DNA of 64,000 bases, taken from FEN-1279 sp964400285. GTDB lineage: Bacteria; Bacteroidota; Ignavibacteria; Tepidaquicellales; Tepidaquicellaceae. Numbering within the stretch: position 1 is the first letter of the stretch; the number at the start of each line of letters is the position of its first letter. The position numbers and the translations under genes were made by a program. The notes beneath the pieces were generated by a model. The model had not been told where the DNA came from. It worked only from the letters and a program-made list of their open reading frames with translations, and did no database searches. Shown one piece after another: positions 26,306 to 36,646 of this stretch. The stretch spans positions 310,001-374,000 of the forward strand of contig CAYNTK010000001.1 of NCBI GenBank assembly GCA_964400285.1, given 5' to 3'.

Positions 26306-27637
26306 ATGAGTAAATCAGTAATCATAATTGGTGGAGGTATAACAGGGCTTGCAGTAGCATCTTTTCTATGCGGAAAAGGATATGATATAAAAGTATATGA
26401 ATCTACTCCCAAATGGGGAGGGAGAACATATAGTTATTATGATGTTGGGAGAAAAATTTATTTAGATAATGGTCAACACATTCTTGCGGGATGGTATGAA
26501 AATACATTTGAATTTCTAAAATTAATTGGAACATATAACAAACTCGAAATAAAAAATAAGTTAAAGTTAACTTTTTGTGATAACAGTAAAAATATATACA
26601 AATTTAAATCAAGTAATTTACCCGGTATTTACAGTTTATTGTCGGGAATATTTAAATTTACGAAGTTTAGTTTTAATGATAAAATAAAATTTCTTAAAAT
26701 TAGGAATGTTATAAGAAAAGAAAATTATATTGAAGAAAATATTAAGGAATGGAATGTAAAAAAACTATTAGATGAATTTCAGCAAACCGAAAATGTTAGA
26801 AAATATTTTTGGAATCCTTTGATACTTGCAGCTTTTAACACAACACCCGAAAATGTAAGTGCAGATTTGTTTGTAAAATTAATTAAAAAAGGAACGGAAT
26901 TAAAGAAAAATATGTCTATAATTTTAACCGATGCGAATTTAAACGAATTGTTTATAGATAAAGCATTCGAATATCTAAAAAGAAATTCCGTAGGTATGTT
27001 TTTGAATTCTCGGGTAAAAAAGATTAACATAGAAAATAATAATGTTAAAAAAATAGAGATGGAGAATGGAACAAAAGAAAAAGCAGATTTTTATATATGT
27101 GCTGTTCAAAATAATTCATTTTTGAACCTTTTTGAAAAGGAGATAATTTCAAAATATTTTTTTAATGTCGAAAATATAAAGTCATCTACTATCATTTCCG
27201 TTCATTTATTTTTGAAAGAAGATTTAAATTTAAATACTCGAAATACGATGATAGGATTAATAGACACGATTGTTCAATGGGTATTCGTAAAGAGTAAAAG
27301 ACATCTGTGTCTTGTAATTAGTGGAGCAGATTTTATAGAAAATAATTTAACAGAAAAAGATAATAATACAATTGTGGAAATTTGTATAAAAGATTTAAGT
27401 TCCAATTTGTATGGATTTGATGAAAAAAATATTTTAGATTTTAAAGTAATAAAAGAGAAAAAAGCTACATTTTTACCCGAAGTGGGAAGTGATAAATGTA
27501 GAATAAGGCAAGAAAGTGATATAAAAAATTTATTTATTGGAGGAGATTGGACGGATACAGGATATCCTGCGACAATAGAGAGTGCAGTAAAAAGTGCAAA
27601 AATATGTTCAAATTTAGTTTTAAGAAATAAAAATTAA
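26306..27637 (+). CDS. hpnE: Hydroxysqualene dehydroxylase HpnE
   Basis: 443 residues, FAD-dependent amine-oxidase/desaturase fold. The dinucleotide-binding loop is 'VIIIGGGITGLAVASFL' (residues 5-21), followed by 'YESTPKWGGRTYSY' and 'LDNGQHILAGWYENTFEFL', characteristic of HpnE. The C-terminal FAD block is 'LFIGGDWTDTGYPATIESAV'. It reduces hydroxysqualene to squalene, completing the HpnCDE route. A squalene-hopene cyclase is not in the window. The giant activase gene follows after 2 bases. Confidence 0.92.
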   Translation: MSKSVIIIGGGITGLAVASFLCGKGYDIKVYESTPKWGGRTYSYYDVGRKIYLDNGQHILAGWYENTFEFLKLIGTYNKLEIKNKLKLTFCDNSKNIYKFKSSNLPGIYSLLSGIFKFTKFSFNDKIKFLKIRNVIRKENYIEENIKEWNVKKLLDEFQQTENVRKYFWNPLILAAFNTTPENVSADLFVKLIKKGTELKKNMSIILTDANLNELFIDKAFEYLKRNSVGMFLNSRVKKINIENNNVKKIEMENGTKEKADFYICAVQNNSFLNLFEKEIISKYFFNVENIKSSTIISVHLFLKEDLNLNTRNTMIGLIDTIVQWVFVKSKRHLCLVISGADFIENNLTEKDNNTIVEICIKDLSSNLYGFDEKNILDFKVIKEKKATFLPEVGSDKCRIRQESDIKNLFIGGDWTDTGYPATIESAVKSAKICSNLVLRNKN

Positions 27638-27639
27638 TA

Positions 27640-30600
27640 ATGCAAAAGTTTTCACTGGGAATATGTATCGGTGCTTCGACAATATCTTTTGTCAAAACAA
27701 AAGAAGAAGATAGTTTAGTATCTATTATTGAATCCACATCTATTACTCACGAAGGAAATCCGAAAATATATATAACAAAATTTTTAAAAGATTTTGATAT
27801 TACAGGTTATTCGATAATCATTACCGGAAGAAAATTTAAAGAATTATTAAATTCATATTCAATATCAGAACCTGAAGCAATAGAAGAAGCTGTTAAATTT
27901 CTTGGTTTAAATGGAGAAGAAAAAGCAATAGCAAGCCTTGGAGGAGAAAGTTTTATAGTTTATCATTTGAATGCAAGTGGAAACATAGATAATGTAATAA
28001 CAGGGAACAAATGTGCATCAGGAACGGGCGAATTTTTTCTACAACAGATTGGTAGAATGGATATGAACCTATCCGATACTGAAAAATTAAAAGGAAGTGA
28101 AACTCCATATAGCGTATCGGGAAGATGTAGTGTATTTTGTAAAAGCGATTGCACACACGCTTTAAATAAAGGCATTCCGAAAGGACAGGTTGTATCTGGT
28201 TTAGCTCAAATGATAGCTGAAAAGACAATAGAATTGCTATCAAAGCAAGATTCGACAAAGATTTTATTGATAGGTGGAGTCACAAAAAATAAAGGTGTAG
28301 TCGAGTTTATTAAAAAGAAATATCCAGATATAACAATTCCTAAAGAATCACCATATTTTGAGGCACTTGGTGCAAGTATATATGGATTAAAGAATTACCA
28401 CACAATCGATAAGAAAAATCTATTTAGACATCACAAGCACTCATTTTCAATACTTAAATCCTTAAGAGAAGCAAAAAATAAAGTAGTTTTCAAAGATTTA
28501 GTAAAAGGTAAGGCATTAGAAGGAGATGAATGCATAATCGGGCTTGATGTAGGTTCAACCACAACAAAAGCGGTCATCATACGAGTTTCGGACAATGCTA
28601 TATTAGCATCAGTATATTTAAGGACAAATGGAAACCCCGTAAATGCTTCGATAGAATGCTATAAAAAACTTAAAGAGCAAATCGTAACTGATATAAATAT
28701 AATTGGGTTAGGCACTACTGGTTCAGGTAGAAACATAGCAGCTCTTCACGCTCTTACAAAAGGAGTTGTAAATGAAATAATTGCTCATTCAGTAGCAGCT
28801 GCATATTTTGATAAAGACGTAGATACGATATTTGAGATTGGAGGGCAGGATGCAAAATACACTCATTTGGTAAATGGAGTAGCAAGTGATTATGCTATGA
28901 ACGAAGCATGTTCTGCAGGAACGGGTTCTTTTCTTGAAGAAGCAGCAAAAGAAACATTAAATATAAATTATCGTGATATTGGTGAGATTGCTTTTAAATC
29001 CGAGACACCTTTGAATTTTAATGACCAATGTGCAGCATTTATATCAAGTGATATAAAAAACGCAAGTCATGAAGGAGCAAGCACTGAAGACATAGTAGCA
29101 GGTTTGGTATATTCAATTTGTATGAACTATGTTAACAGAGTAAAAGGCAATAGGGCAGTAGGGAAAAAAGTTTTTATGCAAGGAGGAGTATGTTACAATA
29201 AGGCAGTTCCTTATGCAATGTCAAATCTAATAAATAAGGAAATAATAGTCCCGCCCGAACCTGGGCTAATGGGTGCTTTTGGAGTAGCACTTGAAATAAA
29301 AAATAGGATAAATTTAGGATTATTAGAAAAAAAGAATTTTGAATTGGATAAATTGATACAACGTGAATTTAAATACTTAAATGAATTTATATGTGCAGGG
29401 GGTTCTGAAAAATGCGATAGGAAATGCGGAATATCACTGTTTGAAGTTGAAGGCAAAAAATATCCCTTTGGAGGTGCATGTAATAAATATTATAATGAAA
29501 GGAATAATTTTAAAGCTGATGCAGGTAAACATAATTATGTTAATATTCGTCAAGATTTAGTTTTTAATAAATATGTAGAATTTAAATTAAATAAAGGGAA
29601 AACGAATAAAAAGAAAATTGGTATTTCAAGAAGTCTATTAACAAACACATTATATCCTTTTTATCATAACTTTTTTACGAGACTTGGGCTTGAAGTAATA
29701 CTTTCCGATGAAGCAGATGAATGTGGAAAAGATAAAATACAGTCTTCGTTTTGCTATCCAGTTGAGTTAGCACATGGATTTTTTAGCAATCTTTTAAAAA
29801 AGGATATAGACATTATATTTTTACCACATATAACACAATTACATAATCATAATGATTATAAGTATAATCGATTGTGTGTATTTGTTCAGGGCGAATGCTA
29901 TTATCTGAAATCTGCATTTAGAGATGAATTAGAAAAGAAATTTAAACAAAACATTAGGTTTATTACACCTATTATTGATTTTACTTTACCTGAAAAAAAA
30001 CTAAAAAGCATTTTTGAAGATATTGCAAGCGAGATAGGAGTAAGTAAGAAAAAAGGTGCTGAAGCTTATGAATATGCATTTAGAAAGTATAATCAGATGC
30101 TCGATGAATTTAAATTGCTTGGAAAAAAAGCATTGAAAGAAATTGAAAGTAATCCTGAAAATATTGGGATTGTGCTGTTTGGAAGGTCTTATAATGCATT
30201 TGCGAGAGAAGCCAATTTAAATATTCCACATAAATTTGCATCAAAGAATATAACAATTATACCTCACGACTTTTTACCAAACGATATAAAAGATTCTTAT
30301 GAAAATATGTATTGGTATAGCGGACACCAGATATTATCAAATGCGAGATATGTAAAAAAGCACAAACAACTTTTTGGAACATTCATTACTAATTTTTCCT
30401 GTGGTCCTGATTCATTTATTTTATCATATTTTAGGAAAATAATGGGTGATAAACCATCTCTTACACTTGAACTCGATAGTCATTCGGCAGATGTAGGTAT
30501 AGATACAAGGATAGATGCAGCACTCGATATAATAAAAAATTATATTGTTTTAAATAATAAAGGATTAAATAGTAAAAACGAGCAAAGAATTAAACCATTA

Positions 30601-31923
30601 AAAGTATTTACAGAGGATAATAAAATAAAAATTATTGACTCTTCCGAGAATAAAATAGGGATAGATTCGAAAGAAGTAGAGGTTTTAATTCCTTCAATGG
30701 GAAGATACAGTTCGGATGCTTTTGCGGCGGTATTCCGCTCATTAGGAATAAATTGTAAACCGCTTGAAGTTCCATCGTTCGAGACGCTTAAACACGGGAG
30801 AGGACTAACGACTTGTAAAGAATGTTTACCTTTTATTCTAACGGCGGGCTCATTAACCGAATACCTAAGTAATAATCTAAGCAAGGATAAGAAGACTCTA
30901 TTTTTTATGCCAAGAGGTTTTGGACCTTGTAGGCAAGGTCAATATTATGTAATGCTAAAAGATATTATTAATAATTTGAAGATAGATAATGTTGGTGTGT
31001 TAACTATGGATGATGAAACCTCTTTCGATGATTTTGGAACGGAGTTTTTCATTAAGCAATGGATTGCTCTTTTAATTGCAGATGTTATACATGATATAGA
31101 ATCTGCAATAAAAGCCGTAGGAATAGAAAAAGAGAAAAGTATTGAAATACTCGAAGCAGAATGGAAGAAAATTGTAAAATCACTTGAATCTGGAAAAAAT
31201 GACGATATATTCGAGCAACTCGAAAAAACTGCTGAAATTCTTAGTGATATTAAATTAAGTGTTCCGATTGAAAAGGCAAAAGTGATTTCATTGATTGGCG
31301 AAATATATGTAAGAAGGGAAGAGTTTTCGAGAGGGGATTTGGTGAAAATTCTTACTGATAAAGGTTTTATAGTTAAGACTGCCCCAATAACTGAATATGT
31401 ATATTATTCAAATTATCTTTTAAAAAAGCAGATTGTTAATGGTTTATCTCTTAAGGATAAGACAGTCTTACATTTTAAAGATAGATACCAGAGATTACTC
31501 GAGAGGAAAATTAAAAAGATTTTTGTTAAAACCGGACTTATAAAGTTTGAAATGGTGGATATTGATAAAACAATGGATGTAGGGAAAAAATTTATATCAG
31601 AAGAATTAATTGGTGAAGGTATATTAACTACAGGTCTTGCACTCAGGGAAATTCTCGATGAAGCATGTGGAGTAATATCTATTGGACCATTTAATTGCAT
31701 ACCAAGCCGACTATCTGAAGCGATATTGAAAAAAGAGATGACGATTGAAGGGAAATATAGAAGTCTTGGGATTAGTAAAAACGGATATCCAGATGAGTTA
31801 AAAAATCTTCCATTTTTATATGTGGAAACAGATGGTAATGCATTCCCGCAAATTATACAATCCAAAATCGAAATTTTTATAATGCAAGCAGAAAAAGTTC
31901 ATAAGATTTTAACGCAGAAATAA
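27640..31923 (+). CDS. Giant fused acyl-CoA dehydratase activase / dehydratase-like protein
   Basis: 1427 residues. Two BcrAD/BadFG-type ASKHA ATPase halves come first. Half 1 (~1-255) has a degenerate phosphate loop ('ICIGASTISF') but keeps C125 in 'CASGTGEF' and C163 in 'RCSVFCKSDC'. Half 2 (~297-570) has the intact 'GLDVGSTTTKAV', 'EIGGQDAKY', and C424 and C464 in 'CSAGTGSF' and 'QCAAFISSDI'. A Cys-rich linker (~610-650), a DUF2229 region and an HgdB-like C-terminal region follow. In two-component systems the activator dimer holds a [4Fe-4S] cluster and uses ATP to fire electrons into a dehydratase or reductase. Substrate here is unknown. It lies 2 bases after hpnE. Confidence 0.85.
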   Translation: MQKFSLGICIGASTISFVKTKEEDSLVSIIESTSITHEGNPKIYITKFLKDFDITGYSIIITGRKFKELLNSYSISEPEAIEEAVKFLGLNGEEKAIASLGGESFIVYHLNASGNIDNVITGNKCASGTGEFFLQQIGRMDMNLSDTEKLKGSETPYSVSGRCSVFCKSDCTHALNKGIPKGQVVSGLAQMIAEKTIELLSKQDSTKILLIGGVTKNKGVVEFIKKKYPDITIPKESPYFEALGASIYGLKNYHTIDKKNLFRHHKHSFSILKSLREAKNKVVFKDLVKGKALEGDECIIGLDVGSTTTKAVIIRVSDNAILASVYLRTNGNPVNASIECYKKLKEQIVTDINIIGLGTTGSGRNIAALHALTKGVVNEIIAHSVAAAYFDKDVDTIFEIGGQDAKYTHLVNGVASDYAMNEACSAGTGSFLEEAAKETLNINYRDIGEIAFKSETPLNFNDQCAAFISSDIKNASHEGASTEDIVAGLVYSICMNYVNRVKGNRAVGKKVFMQGGVCYNKAVPYAMSNLINKEIIVPPEPGLMGAFGVALEIKNRINLGLLEKKNFELDKLIQREFKYLNEFICAGGSEKCDRKCGISLFEVEGKKYPFGGACNKYYNERNNFKADAGKHNYVNIRQDLVFNKYVEFKLNKGKTNKKKIGISRSLLTNTLYPFYHNFFTRLGLEVILSDEADECGKDKIQSSFCYPVELAHGFFSNLLKKDIDIIFLPHITQLHNHNDYKYNRLCVFVQGECYYLKSAFRDELEKKFKQNIRFITPIIDFTLPEKKLKSIFEDIASEIGVSKKKGAEAYEYAFRKYNQMLDEFKLLGKKALKEIESNPENIGIVLFGRSYNAFAREANLNIPHKFASKNITIIPHDFLPNDIKDSYENMYWYSGHQILSNARYVKKHKQLFGTFITNFSCGPDSFILSYFRKIMGDKPSLTLELDSHSADVGIDTRIDAALDIIKNYIVLNNKGLNSKNEQRIKPLKVFTEDNKIKIIDSSENKIGIDSKEVEVLIPSMGRYSSDAFAAVFRSLGINCKPLEVPSFETLKHGRGLTTCKECLPFILTAGSLTEYLSNNLSKDKKTLFFMPRGFGPCRQGQYYVMLKDIINNLKIDNVGVLTMDDETSFDDFGTEFFIKQWIALLIADVIHDIESAIKAVGIEKEKSIEILEAEWKKIVKSLESGKNDDIFEQLEKTAEILSDIKLSVPIEKAKVISLIGEIYVRREEFSRGDLVKILTDKGFIVKTAPITEYVYYSNYLLKKQIVNGLSLKDKTVLHFKDRYQRLLERKIKKIFVKTGLIKFEMVDIDKTMDVGKKFISEELIGEGILTTGLALREILDEACGVISIGPFNCIPSRLSEAILKKEMTIEGKYRSLGISKNGYPDELKNLPFLYVETDGNAFPQIIQSKIEIFIMQAEKVHKILTQK

Positions 31924-31952
31924 AAAAGCAACAATAAAAAATATTGTTGCTT
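31921..31952 (-). terminator. Terminator of the barrel-protein gene, overlapping the activase stop codon
   Basis: An 11-bp stem (AAGCAACAATA / TATTGTTGCTT) with a five-base loop. Read on the minus strand it is followed by a T run that overlaps the TAA of the convergent activase gene. On the plus strand the tail is not T-rich, so it mainly serves the leftward gene. Confidence 0.75.
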
Positions 31953-31976
31953 AAAGTATAAATTTAATTTATTTAA

Positions 31977-32828
31977 TTATCTTTTTCCGCCGAGGAAAAA
32001 TGATACTCCACCATAGAATCCAAAAAATCCTATACTTCTGTTTTTATTCAGTAATTTATTTATGGTTGGATTGCTTTCGTCGTTTATTTCTAAATCACCA
32101 TCAGCAGTTGGTTGAACTATATCGGATTTTTTATTGAATACATTCGTGAGCTGCATTCTTGTTCCAAATGTTACACCGAAGAATTCCATCATTCTGTATG
32201 AATATCCGAGATTAAATCCAAATCCCATTCTTGTTGAACTAATGATGTTATTATAAGTTTCGAGTTTACCGTTAGGTTGGTCATAAATTTTCCCCCACAT
32301 AACAGAGAAATTAAAATCCGTTCCAAAGTGGAAAATAGAACGTCTTTCTTTATCGGTATAAATAGCAATTTCACCTCCAAATGCAATGTAAGGTGCACTC
32401 ATCCTAATCGAACTCGAACCGAGAGTGTCTTTAGGAGCTTTATACAAAGAATCTTCAGGCCATCTAACGGGAACCATACCTTGATTTTTATATATACTTT
32501 CGATGCTATAAGCTGTGTTTTCGCTACCTAAAAATTGAGCAAAAGAAACGGTTATATATGCTCTAAATTGACCCTGCTTAAAATTATGAATAGTAACTTT
32601 TGGAGTGTAAGTCGCATAATAACCTCCATTCATACCATAACCTTTGAACTCCCAAAAATCTTTTATTCTCGAACCTGAAAAATCAAAACCGGGTAACGTA
32701 TAGCCAAAGGTTGCATCCATAATGAAATTTGGTTTTTTGAAAACCCTTGTTCCTGTGAGTTGTGCTGATGCATCAACTGAAGTGACTAATATTATAGCCA
32801 GTAGAAATAAAGTGTAAATTTTTTTCAT
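31977..32828 (-). CDS. Predicted outer membrane beta-barrel protein, function unknown
   Basis: 283 residues with a signal peptide ending 'TSVDASAQ'. The rest alternates hydrophobic and polar residues in short strands rich in aromatics and glycine ('NFIMDATFGYTLPG', 'GMNGGYYATYTPKV', 'MGFGFNLGYSYRMMEFFG'). It ends in a strand 'FFGFYGGVSFFLGGKR', typical of outer membrane barrels. No specific family was recognised. It is transcribed alone, converging on the activase gene. Confidence 0.75.
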   Translation of the reverse strand: MKKIYTLFLLAIILVTSVDASAQLTGTRVFKKPNFIMDATFGYTLPGFDFSGSRIKDFWEFKGYGMNGGYYATYTPKVTIHNFKQGQFRAYITVSFAQFLGSENTAYSIESIYKNQGMVPVRWPEDSLYKAPKDTLGSSSIRMSAPYIAFGGEIAIYTDKERRSIFHFGTDFNFSVMWGKIYDQPNGKLETYNNIISSTRMGFGFNLGYSYRMMEFFGVTFGTRMQLTNVFNKKSDIVQPTADGDLEINDESNPTINKLLNKNRSIGFFGFYGGVSFFLGGKR

Positions 32829-33009
32829 AACAATAATATTTATTTCTTTCTTTGTAATTTAAAAAAACTTAAACTAATACACAAGTATTTATTTTTATAA
32901 TAAGTTTTTATATTATAAAAAATTAAGTATAAATACTATATTGTAAAAATGTTATATTATGTAAAATATTAAAGTATTCTGTTTTTAAAAAACTATTATA
33001 TAATATTTT

Positions 33010-36000
33010 TTACTGCTTACCGTGACAATTTTTATATTTTTTCCCGCTACCGCAAGGGCAGGGGTCGTTTCTACCAACTTTTGGTGCAACTTTTACAGGT
33101 TGATGCTTTCCTGTCCTTGCAGCAGGATTTTCTTCTGGTTGTAAATTACCTTGATAACCCATTCCATCTGTCGAAGCATGTTGTGTTCTTAAAACTGTAG
33201 TATTTACTCCTTTAGGTCCTTTTACTTGTTGAGCTTCTTCTGGAGTTTGTGTAGTGAATTTAAATATGAAATTTATAACGTCAATGGAAATCGAATTCAA
33301 CATAGCTTCGAACAATCTGAAACCATCCATTTTGTATTCAATTAATGGGTCTTTTTGTCCATAAGCTCTAAAATTAATACCTTCTTTCAGGTCATCCATT
33401 TCTCTTAAATGTTCTTTCCATTTTTCGTCGATTATGGTCAGCATCGCAAATCTTTCTATTCTTCCCATTAGTTCACTACCATATCTATCTTCTTTTCTTT
33501 TATAAAATGCTCTTGCTTCTTGTATTATTAAATCTTTAACTCCATCATCTCCGAGTTTAGAAAATTCTTCAGGTGTAATATTTAATCTAACCAGAAATGT
33601 TCTTTGCACTTCATCTTTTAATCCTTCTATATCGGCATCTTTATAATATTTTGCTACCATTTCTTCGACATTCTTTTCGACCATTTCGAAGATTTCATCT
33701 TTCAATCTTTCACCCATCAGTGCTTGTCTTCTTTTATCATAAATTACTTCTCGTTGTTGGTTCATAGTGTTATCATATTCGAGAAGTCTTTTTCTAATAG
33801 CGAAGTTATTTTCTTCAACTTTTTTCTGAGCACGTTCAACAGAGTTTGTAATCATTTTATGTTCTATGGCTTGACCTTCTTCAAGTCCAAATCTCTGCAT
33901 AGCACCTGCAATTCTTTGACTTCCGAATAATCTCATCAAGTCATCTTCGAGTGAAATAAAAAATCTCGAAGAGCCAGGGTCGCCTTGACGTCCCGAACGA
34001 CCTCTCAACTGTCTATCGATACGTCTGGATTCATGTCTTTCAGTTCCCATAATGTGTAAACCGCCGACTTCAGCGACTCCCGGACCGAGCTTAATGTCAG
34101 TTCCTCTACCAGCCATATTAGTAGCAATAGTAACCGAACCCGGTAAACCAGCATTAGCAACTATTTGTGCTTCACGTTGGTGTTGTTTTGCATTTAATAC
34201 TTCGTGACTTATTCCTCTTCTTTTAAGCAATCTACTAATTGTTTCCGAAACTTCAACGCTGGTTGTTCCGACAAGAACAGGTCTTTGGATTTCACGCATT
34301 TTCATAATCTCTTCTATAACTGCATTGTATTTTTCTCTTTTTGTTCTGTAAATTTGGTCATTGAAATCAATTCTTATGCAGGGAACATTAGTAGGAATTA
34401 CAACAACATCGAGTTTATAAATATCCCAAAACTCTGCAGCTTCAGTTTCTGCAGTTCCTGTCATACCAGCAAGTTTTTTATATAATCTGAAATAATTTTG
34501 AAGTGTTATTGTAGCGAGAGTTTGCGTATCTTTTTCAACCTTAACGCCCTCTTTTGCTTCGATTGCCTGATGAAGCCCTTCCGAGTATCTTCTTCCGTGA
34601 AGAATACGGCCAGTGAATTCATCTACTATCATAATTTTTCCATCTTGAACGACGTATTCGACATCTTTTTCGTAAAGAGCATAAGCTTTTAATAATTGTT
34701 CGACAGTATGCAACCTATCGGAGCGTTCAGCATAAGTTTTATAAAGTTCTTCACGTTTCATTTCTTTTTGTTCGATAGTCAGACTTTCATCATTTTCTAT
34801 CACTGCAACCTGCGAGCCCAAATCAGGTAGGACAAAGAAGTCCCTTTCTTGTGAAGATGGAGCAAGGAATTCACGCCCTTTTTCGGTTAAATCGGTTATA
34901 TGCGATTTTTCATCTACTACAAAATATAATTCATCGTCGACTTCGTGCATATTACGCCCTTGGTCACGGTTATAAAACATTTCGGTATCTTGCATTAGTT
35001 TTTTGTGATTAGGGTCTGCTAATATTTTTTGTAATCTTTTGTGTTTTGGTAATCCTTTATATGAACGGAACAAATATAATCCAGCTTTTTCAAGATGCTC
35101 TTTTGAAGGATTTTCATTTGCGAGAAGTTTTTCAGCTTCTGCTGTAAGTGTATTAATATAATTTCTTTGAGCTTCAACCACTCGCTTAATTCTTACGTTC
35201 ATTTCATTGAACTTGTGAGTTGGTGCTTCAACTGGACCAGAAATAATAAGAGGTGTTCTTGCTTCATCTATTAATACAGAGTCAACCTCGTCAACAATTG
35301 CATAATAATGTCTTCTCTGAACCAAGTGTTCTTTATCTACAACCATATTATCTCTTAAGTAATCGAAACCAAATTCGTTGTTAGTTCCGTAAGTGATATC
35401 GCAGGCATACATTTCTCTACGTTTATCTGAATCCATATCGTTTAATATTACTCCCACTTTTAAACCGTGGAATTTAAAAATTTCACCCATCCATTCACTA
35501 TCACGTTTTGCGAGGTAGTCATTAACTGTAACCAAGTGACATCCCAAACCAGATAATGCATTAAGGAATAGGGGAAGAGTTGCTACAAGAGTTTTACCTT
35601 CACCTGTTGCCATTTCGGAAATTTTTCCCTGATGTAAAACTATACCGCCGATTAACTGAACATCAAAAGGAATCATATTCCATTTAATTTTCGAGCCACC
35701 TGCTTCCCATTCCTGTCCACAGAGGCGTCTGCAAGTATCCTTTACAACAGCAAAAGCTTCAGGTAAAATTTCATCGAGACTATTTCTTAATATTTCGAAA
35801 TATTCCTTATCAAGTTCATCAATTTCATCATAGATATCCATTCTCTCGCTATGCTCGAGGTCTTCTTTAAGTTTTTCTCTTAATTCGGCTATTTTATTTT
35901 CCGTTTCGGAAGTATTACCTTTAATTCTTTGTTTTAGTTCTTGTGTTTTTGCTCTTAACTGTTCATCTGTAAAGTTTTTGTACTCTTCGTAATATTTATT

Positions 36001-36081
36001 TATTTCCTCTACAATTGGTAAAAGTGCTTTAACATCTTTTTCGTGTTTCGAAGGAAATATTTTGGATAAAATCTTAAGCAT
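33010..36081 (-). CDS. secA: Preprotein translocase ATPase SecA
   Basis: 1023 residues. ATPase motor of the Sec pathway. Walker A is 'MATGEGKTLVATLP' (157-170), with the DEAD-type 'VDEVDSVLIDEARTPLIISG', 'MAGMTGTA', 'NMAGRGTDIKLG' and the arginine finger region 'ESRRIDRQLRGRSGRQGDPG'. It ends in the zinc-binding SEC-C motif 'DPCPCGSGKKYKNCHG'. The length over 1000 residues reflects insertions in the first nucleotide-binding domain (~300-420), as is usual in Bacteroidota/Chlorobiota. It supplies T9SS cargo to the periplasm. Stands alone, with 181 bases before the barrel gene. Confidence 0.98.
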   Translation of the reverse strand: MLKILSKIFPSKHEKDVKALLPIVEEINKYYEEYKNFTDEQLRAKTQELKQRIKGNTSETENKIAELREKLKEDLEHSERMDIYDEIDELDKEYFEILRNSLDEILPEAFAVVKDTCRRLCGQEWEAGGSKIKWNMIPFDVQLIGGIVLHQGKISEMATGEGKTLVATLPLFLNALSGLGCHLVTVNDYLAKRDSEWMGEIFKFHGLKVGVILNDMDSDKRREMYACDITYGTNNEFGFDYLRDNMVVDKEHLVQRRHYYAIVDEVDSVLIDEARTPLIISGPVEAPTHKFNEMNVRIKRVVEAQRNYINTLTAEAEKLLANENPSKEHLEKAGLYLFRSYKGLPKHKRLQKILADPNHKKLMQDTEMFYNRDQGRNMHEVDDELYFVVDEKSHITDLTEKGREFLAPSSQERDFFVLPDLGSQVAVIENDESLTIEQKEMKREELYKTYAERSDRLHTVEQLLKAYALYEKDVEYVVQDGKIMIVDEFTGRILHGRRYSEGLHQAIEAKEGVKVEKDTQTLATITLQNYFRLYKKLAGMTGTAETEAAEFWDIYKLDVVVIPTNVPCIRIDFNDQIYRTKREKYNAVIEEIMKMREIQRPVLVGTTSVEVSETISRLLKRRGISHEVLNAKQHQREAQIVANAGLPGSVTIATNMAGRGTDIKLGPGVAEVGGLHIMGTERHESRRIDRQLRGRSGRQGDPGSSRFFISLEDDLMRLFGSQRIAGAMQRFGLEEGQAIEHKMITNSVERAQKKVEENNFAIRKRLLEYDNTMNQQREVIYDKRRQALMGERLKDEIFEMVEKNVEEMVAKYYKDADIEGLKDEVQRTFLVRLNITPEEFSKLGDDGVKDLIIQEARAFYKRKEDRYGSELMGRIERFAMLTIIDEKWKEHLREMDDLKEGINFRAYGQKDPLIEYKMDGFRLFEAMLNSISIDVINFIFKFTTQTPEEAQQVKGPKGVNTTVLRTQHASTDGMGYQGNLQPEENPAARTGKHQPVKVAPKVGRNDPCPCGSGKKYKNCHGKQ

Positions 36082-36236
36082 TTATTCACATTTTATTTAT
36101 AAAAAATAAATTTAACTTTTTTGAAATTCAAAAAGAATCCAAAATTACTTCACAATAATCACAAAAATTTAGTTTTAAGAAAAAGTTATATTTTAGTTAT
36201 GTATTTTTTATATTATATTTATTGAAAAATTATAAT

Positions 36237-36620
36237 ATGAAGAGGAAGTATATTTTTTATGTAACAATATTTTTATTTGTTTTTTGTTTTACATTAATAG
36301 CCAGATGTAATTCAGATTCTACAAAATATGGATTAAATGGTGAAATAAAATCAAAGAAAGGGAATACGATAGTTGTTTCGATAGCGTCAATAGAAAGTAT
36401 GCCGATAGTTGGAACAATAGGAATACTCTCAAAATATTTTGAAGAGGAAATACTCGGATTAAATACGCACGGTTATATAGATATTGGTGAGGTGGAGGTA
36501 ACAGCTATTACTGAAAACGAAATCACTTTTTCTTTGATAAAAGAGTTAAGCAAGATTAAAGTGAACGGTAAAAAAGAAAATCACTTTAAAAAAGGTAACA
36601 TCGTAAGATTTATATGGTAA
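36237..36620 (+). CDS. Small secreted or membrane-anchored protein, unknown
   Basis: 127 residues from the ATG at 36237; a TTG 15 bases earlier would add five residues and is less likely. A lysine-arginine start and hydrophobic helix ('YIFYVTIFLFVFCFTLIA') suggest a signal peptide. The next Cys is preceded by Arg, so it is not a good lipobox. The mature part is beta-rich ('GNTIVVSIASIESMPIVGTI', 'YIDIGEVEVTAITENEITFS') and ends 'KKGNIVRFIW', reminiscent of a small OB/SH3-like barrel. I recognise no family. It faces secA divergently and converges on the FN3 cargo gene. Confidence 0.6.
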   Translation: MKRKYIFYVTIFLFVFCFTLIARCNSDSTKYGLNGEIKSKKGNTIVVSIASIESMPIVGTIGILSKYFEEEILGLNTHGYIDIGEVEVTAITENEITFSLIKELSKIKVNGKKENHFKKGNIVRFIW

Positions 36621-36646
36621 CCTTGTAAAGAATTATTTTCAAATTT

